Of a stretch of 64,000 nucleotides of DNA, positions 34,905 through 43,300 are shown piece by piece; position 1 is the stretch's first letter, and each line of letters begins with the position of its first letter. This DNA comes from Flavobacteriaceae bacterium GSB9. Lineage in GTDB: Bacteria; Bacteroidota; Bacteroidia; Flavobacteriales; Flavobacteriaceae. Position numbers and translations under genes: made by a program. The notes under the pieces are model-generated. The model saw only the letters and a list, made by a program, of their open reading frames with translations. It was not told the DNA's origin and searched no databases. The DNA lies in NCBI GenBank assembly GCA_022749295.1, contig CP062007.1:930001-994000 (forward strand), given 5' to 3'.

Positions 34905-37900
34905 TTACTGAAATTCAAACGATTCTATTCGCAAGCCTTTCATTTGGTTAGATTCTAAAGTAATTTTATAGGTTCCGGCATTGATAAACCCGCCAGAGGT
35001 TGTATTTAACAATTTCCATTTGTTGGTTCTCACTGGAAATTCTATATCGTCATTTCTTAACAAAATGCCATTGGCATCTTCAATTTTCAACCGCACTTTT
35101 ACAGGGTGGTCGTTCATATTCATATAGCGATAACGCATTAAATAAATATTGGCAACCCCTGGATTTACAGTAAATGTAATACTGTTTTCTGTATTTTCGG
35201 TAAACTCGATGTAATCGCTTTTCTTAAAAAAGGCCTTTTTAACACCACTTCCAGTAGTTATAGTGTTTTCAGCTTCAAGTTTTACAATAGGCCTATTGTC
35301 CTGCTCTTCCATGGAATAGGTTGGTACAACGGCAATAGAATACATCTTACCATTTTCTTGGCGCCCCAAACTAAATTTTTCTCCTTTACTCAATTCTTTT
35401 GTAAAAACATTAAAATTTGTACCTGACGAATTCTTTACTGTATCTGCTGTTTTTTCAAATCCTTTTAGCCAAGGCAATGAAGTTTCAGAAAACACATAAA
35501 CATTTGAATCTTGTCTTAATGTGAATGACCCTGAACTCGTTTTTTCTGAATTTGAAAAACGTAAATAATCAGCACCATAAACTTCGGGCGGTAATTTTAT
35601 AAAACTAATGTCAGAACCTACATATTGCTTATCGGTGATATTCAACCACGATGCTTGTTCATATTTTCCGTTGGCAGACACATTCAAAATGTTTTTTGAA
35701 GAAGATTGTGCCGGCTTTGCCTCTTGGTTTCTTGTTGAAATGGCTATAGCTGAAATCACCGCCTGCCCAGAGGCCTGCTTTGGAAAATTGATGACTATTT
35801 TTCCGTCTTTACTTTTTACATTGTAAACTCTCTTTAAAGCAGTATCGTGCCCCACTTCGCTCCAAATATCGATGTTTTCTTCAACCGTTTCGTTGTTTAT
35901 TGCTACATCGAAAATACGCCATTCATCACAATTCATGCCACCACCAGCGCCATACCAAGGCTCAACGAAAAATAGTTCCACTAGGTAATCACCATCAGAC
36001 ACTGGGAATTCATATTTTAGTTTATCAGCACCATATCGAAAATCTTGGAAAAGCTTCCAGTCTTGGGTGTTTTCAATGGGGTCGTAAATAGTTCTTTGGC
36101 TAGCGTAGAAAGCTGGAAGGTTTTCAAAATCGTCCGTCCACGATAATGACCCCCATGCATTATCGTCTGTTTTGTGGACATCGGCCAACCAAATGTTCCC
36201 ATTGGCATCTGTATAGTCAGGACCACCACAGTTTACACGATATAAATAATTGTTCCCTGTTTCAGGTTTTAAAATTTCATTGGATTCACTTACTAATTTT
36301 CCAAAATTTGGAGCTTCTGGTAAATTATCTAAAACAACATAATCTTTTGCTACCACTTTTCCGTTTACGTAACCTAATGCATACAGCACATTGTGGTTTA
36401 CCTTAACATTATTCCATTGGAAATGTTTTCCTAAACCAGGGTTTTTCAGTTTTCCTAACGAAGCATTTTCGAAATCGTTGAACAGTTCCACCTCATCACA
36501 ATTAGAATAGACATCGATGCCATTTTTAACTCCTGCTTTATTCCAACGGTTAGGCCAAGAGTGGGATACAATGTACACCATGGGTTCTTTTTCTTTATCC
36601 ACATAATTGGCGCGGTACATATAGAAAGCATCGGTAGGTTCACCCCAAATAGAAAACAAGCCTTTGTAATTTACAGGGCCTACTTTATCGATGTCACGAT
36701 AACCTTCACCATTTTGCGAACGCCCCGGATTTTCATGCGAATATAACAACCAATGGTACTGCCCCACAATTTTATCGCTTACCGATTCGGCCTCACGGAC
36801 TTTTATTTCCATCAATTGGGCAAAACGGTTTTCGCTGTATTTCCCTTTTTGGTCGAACTCGCCTTCTGTATGCAGATCAACCGAACGCCATGCGCCATAC
36901 TCGCCATTCAACAATTGCTCGGTCATTTCTTCACCGTAATTATACGGGTCGCCGCCATAGGTCCCCGACCAATTTTGTATCACGTTCCAATCCGTGCCCT
37001 GTCCGCCATTACAGGTCGTAACAATGCGTTGCTTGGCCGAGGTTGGGTCGAGTTCACGAATAATTTGTGTGCACTCTTCGGCAAATTCCTTTGGGATGGT
37101 ACTTTCGTTCTGCAATCCCCACATCACGATAGACGGGTTGTTTCTTCGTTCTTTAATCCATTCCCGTAAAAGTGTTTTGAAGTTTTCTTTAAACTCGGGC
37201 GTATCGTACCAAATATGTGCCGAAAATTGGCTCCAAAATAAAATACCTTCCTCATCTAAATGCTTCTGATAGCGTAAATTGTGTGGTTGGTGACCTTCTC
37301 TAAACGCATTGTAACCAGCGGCCTTAATTTGCTCGATTCTCGTTTTCACTTCTTTATCGGAAAAAGCATGGCTTTTCCCTATTAAATGTTCGTACTCGCA
37401 GGTACCGTTTATAAAAATGGGCTGATTGTTTAAAAAGAAACGGTTGTCTTCACCCTCTCGTGTCACTGGCCAACTGGCCCAACGAATACCAAAAGGTGTC
37501 GTTAAAGCATCAACTAAATTTCCGTTTTCATAAATTTTTGTTGAAAGCTTATAGAGATACGGATTTTCGAGCGACCACAGTTCCGGATTGGAAAACTCGG
37601 GTAACGTTTGTTTTAATTCCTGTACACCGGAAAGGTTTTTAATTTCCGTTTCCACTGAAGTTATTTTATCGCCATCACGATTTAAAAGGGTGTTTTCAAC
37701 GGTGATATTTTTTTCTGAATTACTGTAATTTTTTAGTTCAGTCGTTATATGAACCAGTGCTTTCTCCTTTGAAGTTGATTCGTCATTCCACACATGAACC
37801 CCGAACGGCTCGATTCTTATATCGTTGGTTACCACTAAAGAAACAGGTCTGAATATCCCCATAGGTTGCGAACCTTCCGAAAAGCCCCATTCACCGGAAC

Positions 37901-38417
37901 ACCCACCACAAACCCAAGGTAAATCGGCTATAAATGCGGGGTGCTCTGCTTTTACAACAATGGTATTTTCTGAATCAAAATTAATAGCTTCAGAAATATT
38001 AAGGGTAAACGTCGTTCTGCCGCCTTTGTGGCTGCCTACTTTTAGTCCGTTGACCCATACCGTAGCATAACTTCCCACGCCCTCAAAAAATAAAAAGTGT
38101 TGTTTTTCGGAATTCGCCTTATCCAGTGACAACGCTTTTTTATACCACGCAGTACCATGCAAATTTCCATGTTTCATACGGCGGTAACCATAATACTGGT
38201 CCCAATTGTGAGGCACGGAAACGGATTTCCAAACGCTATCAGTTTGTAAATTGTTTACAAATTCTGTTTCGGGTTGTTTTAAACTATCCAAATGGACGGT
38301 TTCCCAATTATCGTTAAGAGAAATTTCCTTTCTAACCGTATAAACATCGGTGTTGGTGTTACAGGAAACAAAGCCAAAAAAGGCTATAAGAACTATGTAT
38401 TTAAACTTCTGCATCAT
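34905..38417 (-). CDS. Large GH2-type glycosidase with malectin-like and CBM-like domains
   Basis: I favour the ATG with complement 38415-38417 (MMQKFKYIVLIAFFGFVSC), which gives a clean lipoprotein signal; an ATG five codons upstream also exists. About 1170 residues. GH2 sugar-binding jelly roll (about 30-200), Ig-like domain, TIM barrel with acid/base in MWGLQNEST (near 436) and a likely nucleophile in GEYGAWRSV (near 504). Then follow a malectin-like domain (YRVNCGGPDYTDANGNIWLAD to ISAIAIST, about 715-895) and a C-terminal CBM35/CBM6-like domain (KLEAENTITTGSGVKK, about 1045-1170). The composite resembles the large GH2 enzymes of rhamnogalacturonan-II loci. Linkage specificity cannot be read from sequence. 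Confidence 0.85.
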   Translation of the reverse strand: MMQKFKYIVLIAFFGFVSCNTNTDVYTVRKEISLNDNWETVHLDSLKQPETEFVNNLQTDSVWKSVSVPHNWDQYYGYRRMKHGNLHGTAWYKKALSLDKANSEKQHFLFFEGVGSYATVWVNGLKVGSHKGGRTTFTLNISEAINFDSENTIVVKAEHPAFIADLPWVCGGCSGEWGFSEGSQPMGIFRPVSLVVTNDIRIEPFGVHVWNDESTSKEKALVHITTELKNYSNSEKNITVENTLLNRDGDKITSVETEIKNLSGVQELKQTLPEFSNPELWSLENPYLYKLSTKIYENGNLVDALTTPFGIRWASWPVTREGEDNRFFLNNQPIFINGTCEYEHLIGKSHAFSDKEVKTRIEQIKAAGYNAFREGHQPHNLRYQKHLDEEGILFWSQFSAHIWYDTPEFKENFKTLLREWIKERRNNPSIVMWGLQNESTIPKEFAEECTQIIRELDPTSAKQRIVTTCNGGQGTDWNVIQNWSGTYGGDPYNYGEEMTEQLLNGEYGAWRSVDLHTEGEFDQKGKYSENRFAQLMEIKVREAESVSDKIVGQYHWLLYSHENPGRSQNGEGYRDIDKVGPVNYKGLFSIWGEPTDAFYMYRANYVDKEKEPMVYIVSHSWPNRWNKAGVKNGIDVYSNCDEVELFNDFENASLGKLKNPGLGKHFQWNNVKVNHNVLYALGYVNGKVVAKDYVVLDNLPEAPNFGKLVSESNEILKPETGNNYLYRVNCGGPDYTDANGNIWLADVHKTDDNAWGSLSWTDDFENLPAFYASQRTIYDPIENTQDWKLFQDFRYGADKLKYEFPVSDGDYLVELFFVEPWYGAGGGMNCDEWRIFDVAINNETVEENIDIWSEVGHDTALKRVYNVKSKDGKIVINFPKQASGQAVISAIAISTRNQEAKPAQSSSKNILNVSANGKYEQASWLNITDKQYVGSDISFIKLPPEVYGADYLRFSNSEKTSSGSFTLRQDSNVYVFSETSLPWLKGFEKTADTVKNSSGTNFNVFTKELSKGEKFSLGRQENGKMYSIAVVPTYSMEEQDNRPIVKLEAENTITTGSGVKKAFFKKSDYIEFTENTENSITFTVNPGVANIYLMRYRYMNMNDHPVKVRLKIEDANGILLRNDDIEFPVRTNKWKLLNTTSGGFINAGTYKITLESNQMKGLRIESFEFQ

Positions 38418-38458
38418 TAAAATAAAATTCAACTTTCTAATTATGGGATGGTGAAAAG

Positions 38459-38480
38459 ACCCTTCGACTGCGCTCAGGGT
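38459..38480. repeat. Short inverted repeat ACCCT...AGGGT
   Basis: GACCCTTCGACTGCGCTCAG followed by GGTGAC, lying in the 68-base spacer before the GH2 gene. This string is a frequent intergenic repeat in Bacteroidota genomes; no function can be assigned. Confidence 0.45.
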
Positions 38481-38500
38481 GACAGTTCAGCATGACAAAA

Positions 38501-41179
38501 TCAATAAAACAACCAATCGACGGCCATACCATCTTCGGTATTGGTAATTCTGGCATCGTGAATAACAATGTCTTCATCGCCATCAATATATCCTAAAATT
38601 AAAACGCGGCCTTTGCCTAGCACCAATTTATGTTCACCAGGTTCGTAGCGATAACTGTAAACATTCACAGGATACAAACCAGGAATTAGCATGGCATTGG
38701 CAATCTTTATATCGGCCTGCCCTCTATCATTGGCATAGGCGTTGGTCTCTAATGTTGGGGGCTCTAAAACCGTGTAACTATTGGTGTTAAAATATCCGAC
38801 TAATACTTTTACAGGTCTTTCGGTTTCAAAATGCAAAACAGTCCCCTTTTCCTGTTGGGTTTTATCTGAAAATTGTACGCCAGAGAGGTTCTTCAATTCG
38901 TCGGCAACCTCTTCAATTTTTGCATCGTTATCATTATAAACACTTTGTCCTTTTTTTAACGGAAAACGCTTCACGTCTTTATTAAGAATGGTAACCTCAA
39001 CAGGCTCAAAAACCTTAAATTCTTTATTGTTTTTATCACCATTCTTCTCAGATTTTAACATGACCACATTACGTTTAAAAACATCCAATTCATTTTGATA
39101 GTGCGGCAACAATTCTTCCCATGTTTTATTTTTACCATCTCGCCCAGTTATCGGAATTCGGCGTTGTGCCGTTTGCATACTATTGGCATACAGGTAAGCA
39201 TCTTTTGTAAGATTGGTTAACTCTGTATAATACGCGATACTTTTTTCTAAATGCGGAATTGCTTTTTCGAGGTCAGTAATGTCATTGGAATATTTATAAT
39301 TTAAAACCAACATGGCCGCTTTTACTTTTTCGGCAAAAAAATTGGCAAAGGCATCATAGCAATATACATCATTTTTTAAACGCTGAAATTCGTCCTTGTT
39401 TTTTCCAATGGAAACCGAAGCTTTCTCGATAGCCTTTACAGCCTGTTTTCCATGAGCAACCACTTCTTCTATAATTTGTGGCGGCGTTTCACCAACGTGC
39501 GGCTCTCCTTTCCATTCCTTTTCGGCATAATCAATTAGGATTTCGCCAACGGGGCCGTTTGACGACAAAAAGTTTTTGTAAACGTGATATTTAAACGGAT
39601 TGACCAACTGGCCCATAAACATACCTAAAAGTAAGGTTTGGCGGTTGCCATCAGAAATACCAAAGGTTCTAAGAAGTTTCGGAGCGATTTCTCCGGTTTG
39701 CTCGTAGGCATCCAAAACAGCTTTTCCATTTTCGCCACAATCGTAATAATCACCCAAAACATCGGACCAATAATTGATCTCTTCATTTCTATCGCGATTC
39801 GAATCCCAGGCATATCTCGCCCAAGCTTCGTACCACATCCAATCGCGATCTATTTGTTTTAATCGTTCGGGGGGTTTATCGGCGGTATATGGCCAATCCC
39901 AATACGAGGACTGCGGATACAAATGAAGTCCATTAGCACCCTGAACATTGTGCATCGCTTTCACACTTTTTTGAATAAAATCTGGGGAGCTATATCGAAA
40001 AGGCTCCAAATTTGCCAAAATATGCACGTTTGAAATATGTACCGACCCCAATTCGCTCAACGCTTTGGGGATTGCTTCCCAAGCATCGCGTGGTTGGTAT
40101 GTGGTAAGCGACTCCCCGTTGTATTTAAAAGTGGTATATAAATTTTTGTAAATCGGCAAAGCGGCTTCCATAACGCGCTCGGCATCGGTATCATGACCGC
40201 GCAACACAATGGGCGGCTCGTTTGTTAGCCCTAATTGCTTCAGGCCGTCTTTAACGCCGGGAATAATAGTTTTAGTAAACCATTCAACATCATCGTCAAT
40301 AGTGTGCATCGCTTCGCCTAAAGTCACTAAAAACCCAACATTGGGATATTTTTTAATGAATTCAGTTATGGATTTTTGCGTATAATCTGCAATTAAAGGC
40401 GTTATCGGGCGGCTTCGCTCCTGAGTTTTTATACCGTGCTTTTCAGCAAAAGGCTTTGAAACAAGAATGTTGTAAAACATTTGAATGACCCAAATACCGC
40501 GCTTATCGGCTTCTTCGGTGATGAATTTGAAAATCTCTTCATTCTTTTTAAATGTTTCTTCATCAACCTCAACAGCGTATGGATAATCATCTAGCTTAAC
40601 AAGCGATGCAAAAGGGTGCCCATTCCATAAATACAACGAGTTGTATCGGTTTTCCACCATCATATCCAAATATTCAATCCAATGGGCTTTATCATAAAAC
40701 CACGGAAAATTTTCTGGGGTATATGGGTATTCGTAAACGGTTCGGCCAGGCAAATACTCGGTTTTTTGAAGTCCGATACAGGTGCCCCTCAAAACCATTT
40801 CTGGTTTACCTTGAAAATTTAAATTTGAAGGAATCTTGCCTGAAGCTTTAATTCTATCGGAAAGTTCCAAAGCACCGTATAAGGCTCCAGTGGCATCAGC
40901 ACCTTCAATAGAAATGATATTTTCCAAAGTACCTATTTTGAAACCTTCTTTGTTGTTTTTATCATTTTTTTCTGAAATGACAATAATGTTCCCTTTGAAA
41001 TTTTCTGGTTGACTTGAAGTTAACGATATATCAAAATCCAATTCCGAAAGGGTTTCTGAAAGCTTCTTCTTAGCAAAAGCTATACGCGAAATACTGTTAT
41101 CGCCGACAATAAAAACCATTTTCCTTTCTGAACAAGAAAACAGTAAAACCGCCGCTACAAAGAAAACCAAATGCTTCAT
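38501..41179 (-). CDS. Unassigned 892-residue lipoprotein glycosidase with GH67/GH20-type N-domain and TIM barrel
   Basis: The lipoprotein signal ends at the cysteine in LLFSCSERK (residue about 16). Residues about 20-125 form the alpha/beta domain that precedes catalytic barrels in GH20, GH67 and GH84 families (GADATGALYGALELSDRI near 95-112). A TIM-barrel region follows (RGTCIGLQK, YNSLYLWNGHPFASL, RGIWVIQMFYN, VGFLVTLGEAM, about 130-480), then a helical domain (about 480-700) and a beta-rich C-terminus. GEAM may carry a catalytic Glu. I cannot match it to a characterised family; an alpha-glucuronidase or hexosaminidase-like mechanism is possible. It abuts the BNR/TIM fusion gene with no gap. 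Confidence 0.7.
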   Translation of the reverse strand: MKHLVFFVAAVLLFSCSERKMVFIVGDNSISRIAFAKKKLSETLSELDFDISLTSSQPENFKGNIIVISEKNDKNNKEGFKIGTLENIISIEGADATGALYGALELSDRIKASGKIPSNLNFQGKPEMVLRGTCIGLQKTEYLPGRTVYEYPYTPENFPWFYDKAHWIEYLDMMVENRYNSLYLWNGHPFASLVKLDDYPYAVEVDEETFKKNEEIFKFITEEADKRGIWVIQMFYNILVSKPFAEKHGIKTQERSRPITPLIADYTQKSITEFIKKYPNVGFLVTLGEAMHTIDDDVEWFTKTIIPGVKDGLKQLGLTNEPPIVLRGHDTDAERVMEAALPIYKNLYTTFKYNGESLTTYQPRDAWEAIPKALSELGSVHISNVHILANLEPFRYSSPDFIQKSVKAMHNVQGANGLHLYPQSSYWDWPYTADKPPERLKQIDRDWMWYEAWARYAWDSNRDRNEEINYWSDVLGDYYDCGENGKAVLDAYEQTGEIAPKLLRTFGISDGNRQTLLLGMFMGQLVNPFKYHVYKNFLSSNGPVGEILIDYAEKEWKGEPHVGETPPQIIEEVVAHGKQAVKAIEKASVSIGKNKDEFQRLKNDVYCYDAFANFFAEKVKAAMLVLNYKYSNDITDLEKAIPHLEKSIAYYTELTNLTKDAYLYANSMQTAQRRIPITGRDGKNKTWEELLPHYQNELDVFKRNVVMLKSEKNGDKNNKEFKVFEPVEVTILNKDVKRFPLKKGQSVYNDNDAKIEEVADELKNLSGVQFSDKTQQEKGTVLHFETERPVKVLVGYFNTNSYTVLEPPTLETNAYANDRGQADIKIANAMLIPGLYPVNVYSYRYEPGEHKLVLGKGRVLILGYIDGDEDIVIHDARITNTEDGMAVDWLFY

Positions 41180-43114
41180 TTACTCGCCCTTAAAAATCTC
41201 TTTTAAATATTTTACGTTGGCGCCATAATTTTTAACCACATTGTGCACATCTGTAGTATCGCGCGAACGCTCCACAATTAACCAACCTTTCCAGTGCATC
41301 TTATCCAATGTTTCTTTAATTTTTGGTAAGTCGATGGCTGGGTCGTTTTCAATCCATTGGCCGTCGGTATTAGACGCATGGATTTCACCAATATTATCAC
41401 GACCTAAAGTTTTCAATTCTTTTGAAATGTCTCGTCCGTTTTTGATGGCATTGGCAAAATTGAAGGCTATTTTTATATTTCTGTTGCCAACTTCCTCCAA
41501 CAGTTTTTTCTCTTCGGAAGCCGAAAGTGAGGTCTCCACCGCAATAATGCCGTTAATTTTATCTACCTGCTCACCTGCCCAACGCAAACGCTCAACAATA
41601 GCTGGACGTAACTCTGGATTTTTAACCAAATCGCCTTGTGTACCCAATGGTAAATAGGCAACCTCAACATTAAAAATTTTCATCACCTCGATACAATCAT
41701 TAACCATACGTTTAACCGTTGGGCGCTTGGCAAAAGATTGGGCATAAAAACCGGACATGGCTACGGAGCTTATACCAACACCTGTTTTAGCCATTTTTTC
41801 TTTAAACACTCTTATGCTGGCGGTATCGCCATTTACAAATTTACTATCGAAAGTTTCCCGGTCGCCCAAACCGCCCATGTCCATTTCAATACCATCGGCA
41901 CCAATTTCTTTGGCTCGCTCAAAAGAACCTAATTTTTGGCGTTTTAAAATCATCCAATCGCAAACGGCAACTTTATAGCGCTCTTTTTGAGGTCCTGGCC
42001 AAACGCCATATTTAATGGGGAAAGTCACCAATTTTGAAGGATCTATTTTTATGTATTTAATTTTTTGTCGTCGCCACGTATACACACAGTGTAACATGCC
42101 ATCGGAACCTTGGATAATAGACGGATATGAATATTGACTGATTCGAGAATCTTCAAGTACCAAAGCAGCATTCCAGTTAATACCATCGTCAGAAACAGCA
42201 ATATTTAAAGGGCTACGGTAACTTTTGTTCATATCTTCATTTGGCCAAACATGATTGTAAATTAACACGTGTTTGCCGTTTTCCATCGTTACAGCATCAG
42301 TACCCGAACTGTTATTGGGCATATTCAACAATTCCAATGGCGACCACGTTTTTCCGTTATCTTCAGACCAAGTGGTGAATAAGTGTCGGTTTCTGGTTCT
42401 ACCGATCTGTTGCAGTTTTCCATTGCCATGGAATAAAATACTTGGTTGAATGGCATTAATATCCTGCGACCCTTTAGGTAAGGTATCTTGCATGCTATGG
42501 GTTTTACCAAAATCTGGCGTCGATTCCATACGAAGATTCCATCCGTTTTCCTCAACGCTTGATGGTAACAACAAAGTGCCATCGTCCAACAACTCGGGTT
42601 TATTTTTAATAGGACCTAAAAATCCGTCGGGTAATTTTTCTGCTTCCGACCAAGTTTCACCGCCATCCGACGAACGTTTTAACATGCCCCACCATGTTGA
42701 AGGATGTGGTCCAACTTTATAATACAACAACAAATCGCCATTAGGAACTTGATACAACACAGGATTCCATGTAGGATAACGCAAAGTATCATTTTGAACC
42801 CCATTGGCTACTTCAACAGGCTCTGTCCATTGGCCGTTTTTGCGTTTACTTACATAAATGCAAACATCAGGATTACGTTCGTGCGTACCACCAAACCACG
42901 ATGCTATTAATTCGCCATCTGTGGTTTCAGCAATGGTTGAAGCATGGCAGGATGGGTATGGTGCTTTGTCGTAAATAAACTCATCCACTACAATACCTTC
43001 ACGCCAAGTTTTATCGGCTAAAGCGATTTGTGGTGTTTCCTGCTTAGGTTGTTGTTTGCAGCTTCCTAAAACGGTGATACTTAATAGTATTAAAGCTGAT
43101 TGGAATATTTTCAT
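41180..43114 (-). CDS. Fusion lipoprotein: sialidase-fold (BNR) domain plus xylose-isomerase-like TIM barrel
   Basis: 644 residues. Lipoprotein signal with cysteine in VLGSCKQQ (residue about 19). Residues about 35-385 form a six-bladed propeller with Asp-box repeats (SSDGGETWSEAEKL, SEDNGKTWSPLEL, SDDGINWNAAL) and the opening HASTIAETTDGELIASWFGG common in GH33-like proteins of pectin loci. Residues about 395-644 form an AP-endonuclease-2/sugar-phosphate-isomerase TIM barrel (GADGIEMDMGGLG, HASNTDG, WLIVERSRDTTD). Two domains that are normally separate, one extracytoplasmic and one usually cytosolic, are joined in one exported protein. The propeller could act on an acidic sugar; the barrel could isomerise or epimerise, or have been recruited for binding. 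Both roles are inferred. Confidence 0.75.
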   Translation of the reverse strand: MKIFQSALILLSITVLGSCKQQPKQETPQIALADKTWREGIVVDEFIYDKAPYPSCHASTIAETTDGELIASWFGGTHERNPDVCIYVSKRKNGQWTEPVEVANGVQNDTLRYPTWNPVLYQVPNGDLLLYYKVGPHPSTWWGMLKRSSDGGETWSEAEKLPDGFLGPIKNKPELLDDGTLLLPSSVEENGWNLRMESTPDFGKTHSMQDTLPKGSQDINAIQPSILFHGNGKLQQIGRTRNRHLFTTWSEDNGKTWSPLELLNMPNNSSGTDAVTMENGKHVLIYNHVWPNEDMNKSYRSPLNIAVSDDGINWNAALVLEDSRISQYSYPSIIQGSDGMLHCVYTWRRQKIKYIKIDPSKLVTFPIKYGVWPGPQKERYKVAVCDWMILKRQKLGSFERAKEIGADGIEMDMGGLGDRETFDSKFVNGDTASIRVFKEKMAKTGVGISSVAMSGFYAQSFAKRPTVKRMVNDCIEVMKIFNVEVAYLPLGTQGDLVKNPELRPAIVERLRWAGEQVDKINGIIAVETSLSASEEKKLLEEVGNRNIKIAFNFANAIKNGRDISKELKTLGRDNIGEIHASNTDGQWIENDPAIDLPKIKETLDKMHWKGWLIVERSRDTTDVHNVVKNYGANVKYLKEIFKGE

Positions 43115-43180
43115 TTTTGATATGATTTGTTAGTTTTGATTCTTAATTGTTATTCTCTAATTACAATCATAAATTCTTTT

Positions 43181-43267
43181 TTGTCATGCTGAACTTGTTT
43201 CAGCATCTCACCACATTAGTAAATGAACAATTTATAATGAGATCCTGAAACAAGTTCAGGGCGACAA
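43181..43267. repeat. Intergenic inverted-repeat element
   Basis: Arms CTGAACTTGTTTCAGCATCT(CA) at 43189-43210 and TGAGATCCTGAAACAAGTTC(AG) at 43238-43259 pair in 21 of 22 positions; TTGTC and GACAA extend the ends. Located between the fusion gene and the first GH78 gene. Resembles short palindromic repeats dispersed in Flavobacteria genomes; could fold as a strong hairpin in the transcript. Confidence 0.75.
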
Positions 43268-43300
43268 GTAATTTTATGAGTGACTTCAGGTATTCATTTT

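Noticed and set aside
36753-37169. 138-residue plus-strand open frame
   Set aside because: Lies wholly antisense to the catalytic barrel of the large GH2 gene and shows no recognisable features.
41180-43114. Sialidase for host sialic acid
   Set aside because: Asp-box propeller only; no sialic acid lyase, epimerase or transporter in the window and the context is pectin.
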